This document shows, piece after piece, positions 45,639 through 54,803 of a DNA stretch of 64,000 bases; position 1 is the stretch's first letter, and each line of letters opens with the position of its first letter. Source of the stretch: Leptospira ellinghausenii. GTDB taxonomy: Bacteria > Spirochaetota > Leptospiria > Leptospirales > Leptospiraceae. Under the pieces are notes generated by a model. The model was not told the DNA's origin. It ran no database searches and saw only the letters and a program-made list of their open reading frames with translations. The position numbers and the translations under genes were made by a program. The stretch covers positions 248,001 through 312,000 of the forward strand of contig NZ_BFAZ01000002.1 of NCBI RefSeq assembly GCF_003114815.1, read 5' to 3'.

Positions 45639-46255
45639 TTGTCTCCTTTTCCCTCTTGGCGTTTCCTCCGCCACCAGTAGAAAAATAGAATGCCAATGAG
45701 GATTGCAACCAATGCTAAAATGATGGTTTGGCCCCCGCGAACCCAACTCATGAGTTCATCAAAATTATGAGCAAAATAATACCCGAGGTAAACCCAAATC
45801 GGTACAGAGATGAGTGCAGCAAATCCATCCGTTAAGAGGAATAAGAAAAAACTAATTTGTTTGGAGGTTCCAGCGGTAAAAAATATAGGCATTCTAAGTC
45901 CAGGCATAAACCTTCCCACAAATACAACCCAACGACCATATTTTTTAAATTGTTCTCTGACTTTATCAAATCGTTCTGGATGGAGGACTGTCCTTAAAAC
46001 AGGTAGGGTCAGAGCCCTTTCTCCATAATGGCTTCCCAACCAAAAAACAAAACTATCACCTATGAGAACCCCAGCCATACCCACAAAAAACATAATATGA
46101 ACATTGGCATAACCAAGCCCCGATATCACACCACCCGCCGTAAGTGAAATGTCTTCTGGAACTGGAAGACCGAATCCGCAAAGGATGAGAATTCCAAAAA
46201 CGGCAAAATAACCGTATTGCATAAAAATCGTAACTAGGGTTTGTAGAAAGTCCAT
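45635..46255 (-). CDS. DedA-family membrane protein
   Basis: A 206-residue VTT-domain membrane protein: GLPVPEDISLTAGGV, then FVGRFMPGLRMPIFFTAG with the conserved Arg and Pro residues; five to six hydrophobic segments. DedA proteins move lipids such as undecaprenyl phosphate or phosphatidylethanolamine or keep the membrane potential. Coupled by ATGA to the following lipoprotein, divergent from the dGTPase gene 49 bp away. Confidence 0.9.
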   Translation of the reverse strand: MDFLQTLVTIFMQYGYFAVFGILILCGFGLPVPEDISLTAGGVISGLGYANVHIMFFVGMAGVLIGDSFVFWLGSHYGERALTLPVLRTVLHPERFDKVREQFKKYGRWVVFVGRFMPGLRMPIFFTAGTSKQISFFLFLLTDGFAALISVPIWVYLGYYFAHNFDELMSWVRGGQTIILALVAILIGILFFYWWRRKRQEGKGDK

Positions 46256-46304
46256 GAGGGATTTATACTGATTTTATGGTTTCGCCGAAAAAGGAAAGAG
46301 ATTT

Positions 46305-47474
46305 ATGAAGAAAGGGAGAAATGAACTCCTTCTTGAAGAAGAAAAAATCCTTGCACCCTATGCCGTGAAAAGTCGTCATTCCGGCACTCGCGCGTATGTG
46401 GAACCGGAACATCCGTATCGATTGCCTTTCCAAAGAGATAAGGATCGGATCATCCATTCACATGCGTTCAAACGCTTAGAATACAAAACACAAGTCTTTG
46501 TATACTCAGAGGGAGATCATTTTCGAAATCGATTGACTCATACCTTAGAAGTAGCAGGGATTTCAAAAACGATTTCCAAGGTCCTCGGGCTCAATGAAGA
46601 TTTAAGTGAGTCCATCGCACTTGCCCATGACTTGGGTCATTCTCCTTTTGGGCATGCAGGCCAAGATGCTCTCGCAGAACTCATGAAAGAAAAAGGTGGT
46701 TTTGAACATAATAAACAATCACTTAGGGTCGTACAAAAGTTGGAGAGGAGGTATCCTGAATTTCCAGGTCTCAATTTATGCGAAGAAACTTTACTAGGCA
46801 TTATGAAACATGGTGGTGGGTACGAACCAACTAACTTACTTGTGGTGAGGCGGGAAAAAGGTCCCTCTTTAGAAGCAATGATTGTCGATTCTTCAGATGA
46901 AATTACCTATTCTGCACATGACTTAGAAGATGGATTAGAAAGTGGTTTATTACAATTGGAAGAAGTGAAAACACTTTCCATTTGGAAACGAATCCAAGAC
47001 AGTCTGCCTAAAACTGAAAAAAAATCCGGGTCTGAAATCCATTCCATATCTAGGTCGATTGGGCGAGTTTTACTGAATCTAATGGTTTCTGATTTGATTG
47101 AAACCATTCACCAAACATTGATTCAATATGATGTAAATACGAGAGAATCCATTTCTGAATTATACTCAAAAAAAATCAAAATCGTACAATTTTCAGAAGA
47201 GTTTCAAAAAGAATTCGTCGAACTCAAACATTTTTTATTCCAAAATTTGTATAGGCATTCTGAAGTTTCTAGGATGAGTGAAAGGGGTAAGGAAATCATT
47301 TATTTACTTTTTAAACATTTTGAATCACATCCTGATTCCATCCCTGAATCCTACCGAAACAGAGAAGCGGAAGATGGCAGGATGAGAATTATCTGCGATT
47401 ATATCGCTGGTATGACAGATCGTTATGCTATTGAAAAATTAAAACGAGAAGGGATCTTTTGGTTTCCTTATTGA
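46305..47474 (+). CDS. deoxyguanosinetriphosphate triphosphohydrolase-like protein
   Basis: A 389-residue HD-domain enzyme: NRLTHTLEVAGISKTISKVL, the metal-binding AHDLGHSPFGHAG, and DSSDEITYSAHDLEDGL. The pattern matches dGTPase/dNTP triphosphohydrolases that cut dNTPs to nucleosides. The C-terminus (CDYIAGMTDRYAIEKLK) is also typical. Start ATG 46305. Confidence 0.92.
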   Translation: MKKGRNELLLEEEKILAPYAVKSRHSGTRAYVEPEHPYRLPFQRDKDRIIHSHAFKRLEYKTQVFVYSEGDHFRNRLTHTLEVAGISKTISKVLGLNEDLSESIALAHDLGHSPFGHAGQDALAELMKEKGGFEHNKQSLRVVQKLERRYPEFPGLNLCEETLLGIMKHGGGYEPTNLLVVRREKGPSLEAMIVDSSDEITYSAHDLEDGLESGLLQLEEVKTLSIWKRIQDSLPKTEKKSGSEIHSISRSIGRVLLNLMVSDLIETIHQTLIQYDVNTRESISELYSKKIKIVQFSEEFQKEFVELKHFLFQNLYRHSEVSRMSERGKEIIYLLFKHFESHPDSIPESYRNREAEDGRMRIICDYIAGMTDRYAIEKLKREGIFWFPY

Positions 47475-47525
47475 AAATATTTTTTTCTAGCGTAAAACAT
47501 TTAAAACGAAACCATTGAGGTAGAT

Positions 47526-48134
47526 ATGTATAGTCTGTATTCCCATCCGAATTCCACTTATAGCAAACGAGTTCATATTTATATGAAGTATCGAAAATTG
47601 GAATATGAAACCATCCACGTGGCTCTTGACAAATTGGAAAATCGGAAAAAACCATTTCTCCAAATCAATCCTTATGGAAAGGTTCCTGTTTTAAAAGATG
47701 GTGAGTTTTTACTTTCTGAATCCTCGGCTATTATACGTTACTTAGAAGAGAAACATCAGTTTTCGAATCCACTTTTCCCTCTTGGTTTACATAAAAGAGC
47801 CCTGCTAAACCAGATGGTAAACCAATGTGAATCCGAATATTGTTTTCCAAATAGCGTTGTTTACTTCTCTAAAAAATTTGTCCCGGAAGAAAAATGGGAA
47901 CCAAAACGGATGAAGGATTCTTCCAAACGGATTGGAAGGCATTTGGAGATCATTGATTCCATCCTTTCCAAAGACCAATATTTGTTTTCGAATGAATTTG
48001 GACTTTTGGAAATCCTTTATGCTCCTTTTATTGAACACAACCAAATGATGGATACAAATACTCCTGATTCGGTAGAAAATTGGATCAAACGAGTGATGGA
48101 AGAACCAGCTGTGAAAGCGATACTTGGTATGTAA
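47526..48134 (+). CDS. glutathione S-transferase family protein
   Basis: A 202-residue protein: thioredoxin-like N-domain with the GST-type ESSAI-type helix (LLSESSAIIRYLEEKH) and the glutathione-loop NPYGKVPVLKDG, then an all-helical C-domain. Start SYSKRVHIY-like position has NSTYSKRVHIYMKY. Substrate unknown. ATG 47526 follows GAGGTAGAT. Confidence 0.85.
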   Translation: MYSLYSHPNSTYSKRVHIYMKYRKLEYETIHVALDKLENRKKPFLQINPYGKVPVLKDGEFLLSESSAIIRYLEEKHQFSNPLFPLGLHKRALLNQMVNQCESEYCFPNSVVYFSKKFVPEEKWEPKRMKDSSKRIGRHLEIIDSILSKDQYLFSNEFGLLEILYAPFIEHNQMMDTNTPDSVENWIKRVMEEPAVKAILGM

Positions 48135-48154
48135 CCTGTGTTATTTGGGGCTCA

Positions 48155-48772
48155 TTAAGCAGAAAGGAAGTAACCTTGTAATTTGTTTGAGAGATCTCGC
48201 CATTGATTGGCCCATTCGGTAGAACCTTTGGGGCCTACTGTGTTTGTCACAGCTAAGTAGGCGGTGACAGGGATTTTGAATTCGTTTGCTACTTTTGTAA
48301 GTCCAAACAACTCTAGGTTTTCAAACGAAAGTGTTTTCCAATTTTCCTCAGGTGGAGAATCCATTGTATGGAGTGTGATACAGGTGGGGGCATTACAAAT
48401 GCCACTGGCAAACATGGGATCTCGTAGGAGAGGAAAGGTTTCTGGTGTGTTCGGAAGTTGTTTGGCAAAACCTAAACTTGCTCCGAGTTCCCACGAACAA
48501 ACAGAGTTTGGAGAAACAATTGTATTTGGTTTGGTTTCAGACCACGGGTAAACACCACAGGATCCTAAGAACACAATCTTTCGAATCTGTGGGTTTAGGT
48601 TTAAGTAAGCAAACAATTGGACAGCCTGTTCTAAATTTCCAATTCCCATCACCTTTACATTTGGAAATTGGGGATGGTTTTTTAATAGATTTACCTCTCC
48701 CTCAAAGGCTCCAGTAACAAGTGTTTGTTCTGGATTAAATGGTAACAAGGCCCAAGGTTTCCGAATAACCAA
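48155..48772 (-). CDS. nucleoside phosphorylase-like protein
   Basis: A 205-residue protein resembling the PNP/MTAN fold: strands around [28 protein letters not shown] and the late [16 protein letters not shown] and [13 protein letters not shown]. This is the general pattern of MTA/SAH nucleosidases and futalosine hydrolases, but key residues are hard to place, so the reaction is open. Its start at 48772 overlaps the end of argC by 38 bp. Confidence 0.6.
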   Translation of the reverse strand: MVIRKPWALLPFNPEQTLVTGAFEGEVNLLKNHPQFPNVKVMGIGNLEQAVQLFAYLNLNPQIRKIVFLGSCGVYPWSETKPNTIVSPNSVCSWELGASLGFAKQLPNTPETFPLLRDPMFASGICNAPTCITLHTMDSPPEENWKTLSFENLELFGLTKVANEFKIPVTAYLAVTNTVGPKGSTEWANQWRDLSNKLQGYFLSA

Positions 48773-49757
48773 ACATTAAATTCAGGTTTTGTAATGCTTG
48801 TCCTGCAGCTCCTTTGACTAAATTATCAAGTGCCGTTACAAGTACTAACGTATTCCCTTTTGTGGTGAATCCAATGTCTAAGAAGTTTGTGTTTTGCACC
48901 TTTCTGATTTCAATTTCTTCTGGAGTTTCGTAAAAACGAATGAAGGTTTCTTTTTCTGCTACCGATTGGATTTTTTCTTTTACTTCTTTGGGATCAACTG
49001 GGTTTTCGAATGTGATATAAATTGTTGCCAATATTCCTCGGTAAACAGGGAGTAGGTGAGGAGTGAAATGGATTTTTTTAGGATCTGATCCAACAAAAGA
49101 ATATTCTTCCATTTCTGGTTCATGTTGGTGGCTTAATACTTTATAGGCTCTGAAATTTTCATAAACATGAGTGTATGCATATTTAATTTCTTCAGTCCTT
49201 CCTCCAGCACCACTCACACCAGACTTTGCGTCAACAATGACAGGACCTTGGATTTTTTTTCTAAGATTTCCTAAAATCGCAATGGGAAGTATGGCTGAAG
49301 TAGCGAAACAACCTGGGTTGGAAATAAAGTTGGCATTTTTAATTTTCTCACGGAATAATTCGGGAAGTCCAAATACAACCTTGTCCATCCATTCAAACTT
49401 TGTGTGTTTGAATTTGTATGCTGATTCAAATTGGTTTTGGTCGTGGAGTCGAAATGTTCCCGATAAGTCGATAACCTTCTTTCCTTGCATTAAAAACTCA
49501 GGTGCCTTTTCTAAAGAAACTTCATTGGGAGTTGCAAGGACAATATGAGCATCCTCAGGAATGGTTGCCTCATGTTTTTGGAACCTTAAGTCAGGTAAGT
49601 GGGAAAGGTCTGGAAACACCTCACGGATGTGTTTCCCATCCACTTGGTTGGAAGTAATATGAACGACTTGGAAATGTGGGTGGTGAGCTAGTAATCCAAC
49701 CAACTCTTTGCCTGTAAGCCCACCTGCACCTATGATTGCAATTTTTGTTTGTTTCAT
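48735..49757 (-). CDS. argC: N-acetyl-gamma-glutamyl-phosphate reductase
   Basis: A 340-residue NADP enzyme of arginine synthesis. ATG 49757 ([18 protein letters not shown]) leads straight into the Rossmann loop. The active-site Cys is in [14 protein letters not shown], and [11 protein letters not shown] and [11 protein letters not shown] are conserved blocks. Frame is open 13 codons upstream but the fold starts at 49757. No other arg gene is near. Confidence 0.93.
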   Translation of the reverse strand: MKQTKIAIIGAGGLTGKELVGLLAHHPHFQVVHITSNQVDGKHIREVFPDLSHLPDLRFQKHEATIPEDAHIVLATPNEVSLEKAPEFLMQGKKVIDLSGTFRLHDQNQFESAYKFKHTKFEWMDKVVFGLPELFREKIKNANFISNPGCFATSAILPIAILGNLRKKIQGPVIVDAKSGVSGAGGRTEEIKYAYTHVYENFRAYKVLSHQHEPEMEEYSFVGSDPKKIHFTPHLLPVYRGILATIYITFENPVDPKEVKEKIQSVAEKETFIRFYETPEEIEIRKVQNTNFLDIGFTTKGNTLVLVTALDNLVKGAAGQALQNLNLMFGYSETLGLVTI

Positions 49758-49869
49758 ATATGGGAACCTAATCCAAGATTTTAGGACAATCCTCATGTGT
49801 CAAACGGCTCTGCAAGAGAAATGCTTGATTTTATTTAATCAATCTTTCCAATGATCAGACCAAAAACTT

Positions 49870-51465
49870 ATGGTCACCTCATCCAACTTACTTGCGCAGT
49901 TTGCGAGCCAAATGAAGTCAAAGAGTCTTTTGATTTTGATTTCAATACGAATGGTGATCGCCTGGCTTGGTGTGTTTGCCTCCTTTTTGAATTTTGGAAA
50001 ACCTCCATTTCCAATCACAATCGCATTTACATTTTATTTTTTTAGCAGTTCCTATCTAGGGAAAAAATTCATACAAAAAGATTTGTCCAATAAAATTTCC
50101 AATTCACTTGTAATGTTCTTTTTGCTTGTGGATTACTTAGTTTTGCTTTTAGGTTTTTATGTTTCGATATCAATGCATCCTCAGGGTTTAAAGGCATTAC
50201 CCATCCAAAACTCAATATTTTTTACATTGTTTTTCATCTACCAACTCTACATCGCTTTTTTTTTACACAGAACCTTTTCTGCCGTGATGGGTGGAGTTGT
50301 GATAGTAGGTTACCTTGGGGGAATGTACATAGCAAATTTAGGAGGAGCTGAAATTGATTTTGGTTACCAACTCACTCCACAAGGACCCAATCGAATCATT
50401 TTCCTTTTAGAGATACTCAAAGTTGTTTTACTTCTTGCGAAAACAATATGTATTGTAAAACTCGTTTCCTTTTTGTTAGATATATTAGAAAATAATAACC
50501 AAAGATTATCAGAAGAATTAAACGAAAGAGAAACCAGTTTGATACAGAATGATAGGCTTGTCACTCTTGGGTCTCTTGCATCTAATGTTGCTCACGAAAT
50601 CAAAAATCCACTTGCTGGGATCAAATCTATGGTTTCTTATTTGTTGAGCGAAGAACAAAATTATCTAACAAACAAAGATCCTCTATGGTATGAAAAGGAA
50701 AAACAAATTCGTTGGAAATACCGAACAAAAAAAGAAAAAAGGGAGGAATTGGATTTAATCCTCGAACTCTTTGCTTTTCTGGAACGCCATGATCGATTTT
50801 ATTTTGCAGATCGTTGTATTGAACTTGGTATTGATTACAAAAGTTTTGAAGGGATTTCTGTAGATGACAAATCCACATGGGATTTTATCTTTTTATGGTT
50901 AAAATATAAAACGATGGAAAATGCGAGTTTACTGATTTCAAACGCAATTGATCGGACGGAAAAAGTAATCTCAACTTTCCAACAATTTTCAAAACCATTT
51001 GCAGACAAAGAAAAATCAATTGTTAGAATTGGGAGTGGAATTCGTGACATTCTCATTTTATACAACCAGTATTGGGAAATCAACCGGTCACTTGTCACAG
51101 AAATTGATGACCAACTTTCTACGTACGTAAATGAAACATCGCTAAAATTAGTTTGGTCCCATTTGATTTTTAATGCCATTCAAGCCACAGAACCAAAAAC
51201 GGGGGAAATTAAAGTGAAAGTATCCTCTGATAATTCGGAAAGGATTGAAATCAAAATCATCGATAATGGGATCGGAATTCCAATCGACTTACAAAAACAT
51301 ATCTTCCAACCATTTTTTACAACCAAGGAGAAGGGGGAAGGCATTGGACTTGGTTTATATATTTGTAAAACAATTATTACGGAACAAAATGGAACCATAT
51401 CATTTGTGTCCCATCCAGGGAAAACGGAATTCATTGTGAACTTACCAATCTTCAAATCGAATTAA
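49870..51465 (+). CDS. membrane sensor histidine kinase with expanded DHp region
   Basis: A 531-residue kinase. N-terminal 200 residues hold about six transmembrane helices; then H-box NVAHEIKNPLAGIKSMVSYL with His242, and an ATPase domain with NAIQATEP (N box), DNGIGIP and GIGLGLYICK. Between the H box and the FQQFSKP end of the dimerisation hairpin lie ~128 residues rather than ~50-55, so a helical, charged ~75-residue insert (WYEKEKQIRWKYRTKKEKRE) splits the domain. It precedes a haem-motif lipoprotein. Confidence 0.9.
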   Translation: MVTSSNLLAQFASQMKSKSLLILISIRMVIAWLGVFASFLNFGKPPFPITIAFTFYFFSSSYLGKKFIQKDLSNKISNSLVMFFLLVDYLVLLLGFYVSISMHPQGLKALPIQNSIFFTLFFIYQLYIAFFLHRTFSAVMGGVVIVGYLGGMYIANLGGAEIDFGYQLTPQGPNRIIFLLEILKVVLLLAKTICIVKLVSFLLDILENNNQRLSEELNERETSLIQNDRLVTLGSLASNVAHEIKNPLAGIKSMVSYLLSEEQNYLTNKDPLWYEKEKQIRWKYRTKKEKREELDLILELFAFLERHDRFYFADRCIELGIDYKSFEGISVDDKSTWDFIFLWLKYKTMENASLLISNAIDRTEKVISTFQQFSKPFADKEKSIVRIGSGIRDILILYNQYWEINRSLVTEIDDQLSTYVNETSLKLVWSHLIFNAIQATEPKTGEIKVKVSSDNSERIEIKIIDNGIGIPIDLQKHIFQPFFTTKEKGEGIGLGLYICKTIITEQNGTISFVSHPGKTEFIVNLPIFKSN

Positions 51466-51483
51466 ATACCTAAGGAAATGCCG

Positions 51484-52041
51484 ATGAATCAGATCAAATG
51501 GAAAGTGTTAGTTTTTCTTCTCTTCTCAATTCCTATTTACTATTGCCAAAAAGAAACTATCAATTATGAATCATTGGCAATTCAAATTACGAACAAAGCA
51601 AAATCCAATTTACAAAAAAAACTTTCGGCTGCTATGTCTGAAGGAGGGACTACATCTGCCATTCCTTTTTGCCAACAAAATGCTTTGGGTTTCACCGCTA
51701 AAATGGGACAGGCAAACAATGTAACCTTAAAACGTGTGACGGATAAACCTCGTAATGAGAATAACCTTCTTTCCCCCGAAGAGATGATGGTGTTTCAGGA
51801 AATCCAAAAGCAGAAATCAAGTGAAGGTGTATTTCCAAATCGAGTTTTTTCGTCTGATGATAATGTGACAGTGTATGTTCCCATTCCATTTATGGGACAC
51901 TGTGTTCCCTGCCATGGAAAAAAAGAAGAAATGACAACCGAAACCAAAACGACCCTAAACAAACTTTACCCAAAAGATTTGGCAACCAATTACCAAATAG
52001 GTGATCTGCGTGGACTCTTTATTGTCATTTTTAAGAAATGA
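51484..52041 (+). CDS. Tll0287-like (DUF3365) c-type haem lipoprotein
   Basis: A 185-residue protein from ATG 51484 (AAGGA seven bases before; an earlier ATG at 51478 is too close). Signal with VFLLFSIPIYYC lipobox, then a Tll0287-like sensor domain: helix SNLQKKLSAAMSEGG, FCQQNALGF, VTDKPRNENN and, late, a CXXCH haem site in GHCVPCHGK. Such domains are often fused to histidine kinases as haem sensors of gas or redox; here it is separate, between two kinase genes. Confidence 0.82.
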   Translation: MNQIKWKVLVFLLFSIPIYYCQKETINYESLAIQITNKAKSNLQKKLSAAMSEGGTTSAIPFCQQNALGFTAKMGQANNVTLKRVTDKPRNENNLLSPEEMMVFQEIQKQKSSEGVFPNRVFSSDDNVTVYVPIPFMGHCVPCHGKKEEMTTETKTTLNKLYPKDLATNYQIGDLRGLFIVIFKK

Positions 52042-52058
52042 AGTTCTATAGATAAATT

Positions 52059-54803
52059 ATGATCAATCCAGTCAAATTCATCGCAAACAAACCCGAGTTA
52101 TGTGAATTTGTATTTGAGAAAGCTTCGTTCGGATATTTAGTATGGGATACAAGTGTAGGCATTGTGTACCCAAGTCCAGTGGCAACAAAATCCATGGGGC
52201 TCACCATCGACCAACCATTCCCGGAAGAATGTATTTTAACCCACTCTGGTAGTAAGATACAATCCGAAAAAACAACTACCGATTCCATTTTAGGTAGAAT
52301 TTGTTTTGATCCCAGTAATAGTGCTGGTTTTCCATTTCGATTCCATACAAAAGAATTCAATGAATTGGGTAGAAAATTTATCTTACTGGCCTTGGATTCT
52401 TTTTCAGAAGGAAAAGAAAAAGTATTACCTCCCATTTTGCAATCCTTAGAAATTTCTAGAGATTTATTTATATCTTCCTTTCGGTATTCGAATATTGGAA
52501 TGGATATCTCAAATCCGCACGGAGAGATGATTGAAGTGAATCCTATTTTTTGCGAATGGCTTGGTTACCAAGCGGAGGAGTTAAAAGAAAAAACTTTATC
52601 GGAATTCACACATCCCGATGATCTTGAATTGGAATTAGCATACTTAGAAAAATTAAATAGAGGGCTCATACCAAGTTTCCAAATTAAAAAACGTTACCTA
52701 ACGAAAGACAACCAAACCATTTGGGCAATACTTAATAAATCCATCATTCGTGATCATTTAGGAAATCCTATCTATTATTTGGCACAAATTTTAAACATCA
52801 CAGATTCTATCCAATCCGAAATGGAACTTCGATCCATCTCACGTTTGTTAGACCAGATGGCAAATTTAGCAAAAATTGGAGGTTGGGATTTAGATTTAAA
52901 AACTAACCAAGCCAATTGGACCAATGTAACAAAACGAATCCACGAAGTCAGTGATGACTATATACCAAGTGTTGAAACAGGATTACAATTTTATCATAGC
53001 GAAGAAAGTCGAAATAAAATCACAAATGCTGTACAAGAACTTTTGGAAACAGGTAAAGAATATGATTTAGAGTTGGAAATGGTGACGGCTAAAGGTAACC
53101 AAACATGGGTTAGAACCATTGGTCGAGCAGAATATGAAGATAACCGAGTTGTAAAAATCTATGGTATCATCCAAGACATCAACGAAAGAAAAAAATGGGA
53201 AATGGCTCTGGCATCACAAGCAGCAATTCTATGGTCATTTGTCGAACACGCTCCTGCAGCCGTTGCAATGCTCGACCAAGAGATGCGTTATGTTGCTCTC
53301 AGCCAAAGATGGATTGATGATTATAAAATCCCTTTCTCAAAAGAAGAGATCATTGGTAAATGCCATTATGAAATTTTTCCCAATATTGGAGAAGAATGGA
53401 AAAATATCCATTCTCGCGGTTTAAAAGGTGAGATTTTAAAAAGGGATGAAGATATTTGGCGGCCACCTGGTTGGGAAAAAGACCAAGTGATCCAATGGGA
53501 AATTCGGCCTTGGAGTTTACTTTCGGGTGGAATTGGTGGTATTTTGATGTTCACAAGAGATATTACTGAATCCTATGAAACCAAACTTGAGTTAAAACAT
53601 GCAAAGGAATTGGCTGAAAATGCTTACAACGCCAAATCTGAATTTTTGGCGAATATGAGCCATGAGATTCGCACGCCTCTGAATGGAATTATAGGTTATT
53701 CGGATTTACTTGCAGAAACTTTGGTTGATACTTCATTCAATGAATACGCACAAATCGTAAAACAATCAGCACATACTCTTTTGAATATCGTAAATGATAT
53801 ATTAGATTTTTCAAAGGCTGAAGCAGGGAAATTACAATTAGCTGAAGAGGCCAATGACTTAAAAAAGTTAGTTTTAGAAGCGATCAAAATTATGGATATC
53901 CAAGCAATTATAAAAGGTTTGGATATCCGATTGTTTATTGATGAAAATATTCCGCAAACTTTAATGTTTGATTCCAATCGATTGCGGCAGGTTCTTTTGA
54001 ATTTAATTGGAAATGCAATTAAATTTACCGAAAAAGGTTTTATCGAATGTAGGCTTGTACATTTGGATACAAGTGAAGAAAATGAAGTTAAAATTAGAAT
54101 TTCTGTAAAAGATACAGGGATTGGAATCGCAAAAGAAAACCAAAAGAAAATTTTTGATTCGTTTACACAAGAAGATTTTTCCACAACACGAAAGTTTGGT
54201 GGGACTGGTCTTGGTCTTGCAATTTGTAGGCAACTTTTAAGTTTGATGAAATCAAATTTAAAGTTGAAAAGTGAAGTCGGAGAAGGTAGTGAATTTTATT
54301 TTGAGATCCCTTTTCGTATTCCAGAACATGATCCAATTTTACAAACTGAATCGATTGTAACAACAATTGAATCGAAAGGATTTTCAGATTCCAATACAAA
54401 GGAACGTACCATAAAAATTTTGGTGGTAGAAGATAATGCAGTGAATATGGGTTTGATGAAAAATTTCATCAAACGGATCATAGACGATGCTGTAATTCTC
54501 GAAGCAGAAAATGGAGAGGAAGCAATCAATGTCTTTCAAAAAGAATCTCCCAATTTGATCCTAATGGACATCCAAATGCCGATTAAAAATGGTTATGATG
54601 CTACAATCGAAATTCGGAAAATGCATAAGGGGAAAGAAATACCTATCATTGCCGTAACAGCGGGAATCATTGCCGGTGAAAAAGAAAAATGTTTTGAAGT
54701 GGGAATGAATGATTATTTGAGTAAACCAATTCATAAGGAAAATTTAAAACAAATGCTTTTCAAATGGTTAGATCACAAAAACTCAAGTATCAAATCGAAA
54801 TAA
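52059..54803 (+). CDS. hybrid sensor histidine kinase with PAS domains and receiver
   Basis: A 914-residue, apparently cytoplasmic, hybrid kinase. About 145-515 contain PAS/PAC modules (YSNIGMDISNPHGEMIEVNP; ILNITDSIQSE; KIYGIIQDINERKK). H box: LANMSHEIRTPLNGIIGY with His535; ATPase: NLIGNAIKFTEKG, DTGIGIAKEN, GGTGLGLAI. A receiver follows with VVEDNAVNM and the phospho-Asp837 in LMDIQMP. No output domain. Follows the haem lipoprotein by 17 bp, and its end overlaps the porin gene by 21 bp. Confidence 0.93.
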   Translation: MINPVKFIANKPELCEFVFEKASFGYLVWDTSVGIVYPSPVATKSMGLTIDQPFPEECILTHSGSKIQSEKTTTDSILGRICFDPSNSAGFPFRFHTKEFNELGRKFILLALDSFSEGKEKVLPPILQSLEISRDLFISSFRYSNIGMDISNPHGEMIEVNPIFCEWLGYQAEELKEKTLSEFTHPDDLELELAYLEKLNRGLIPSFQIKKRYLTKDNQTIWAILNKSIIRDHLGNPIYYLAQILNITDSIQSEMELRSISRLLDQMANLAKIGGWDLDLKTNQANWTNVTKRIHEVSDDYIPSVETGLQFYHSEESRNKITNAVQELLETGKEYDLELEMVTAKGNQTWVRTIGRAEYEDNRVVKIYGIIQDINERKKWEMALASQAAILWSFVEHAPAAVAMLDQEMRYVALSQRWIDDYKIPFSKEEIIGKCHYEIFPNIGEEWKNIHSRGLKGEILKRDEDIWRPPGWEKDQVIQWEIRPWSLLSGGIGGILMFTRDITESYETKLELKHAKELAENAYNAKSEFLANMSHEIRTPLNGIIGYSDLLAETLVDTSFNEYAQIVKQSAHTLLNIVNDILDFSKAEAGKLQLAEEANDLKKLVLEAIKIMDIQAIIKGLDIRLFIDENIPQTLMFDSNRLRQVLLNLIGNAIKFTEKGFIECRLVHLDTSEENEVKIRISVKDTGIGIAKENQKKIFDSFTQEDFSTTRKFGGTGLGLAICRQLLSLMKSNLKLKSEVGEGSEFYFEIPFRIPEHDPILQTESIVTTIESKGFSDSNTKERTIKILVVEDNAVNMGLMKNFIKRIIDDAVILEAENGEEAINVFQKESPNLILMDIQMPIKNGYDATIEIRKMHKGKEIPIIAVTAGIIAGEKEKCFEVGMNDYLSKPIHKENLKQMLFKWLDHKNSSIKSK

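Noticed and set aside
48735..48772. Overlap of argC with the nucleoside phosphorylase-like gene as a sign of frameshift or fusion
   Set aside because: Both proteins have complete ends on their own; a 38-bp overlap of codirectional genes is ordinary coupling.
54783..54803. 21-bp convergent overlap of hybrid kinase and porin as an antisense regulator
   Set aside because: Short tail overlaps are common in compact genomes and nothing else points to regulation.
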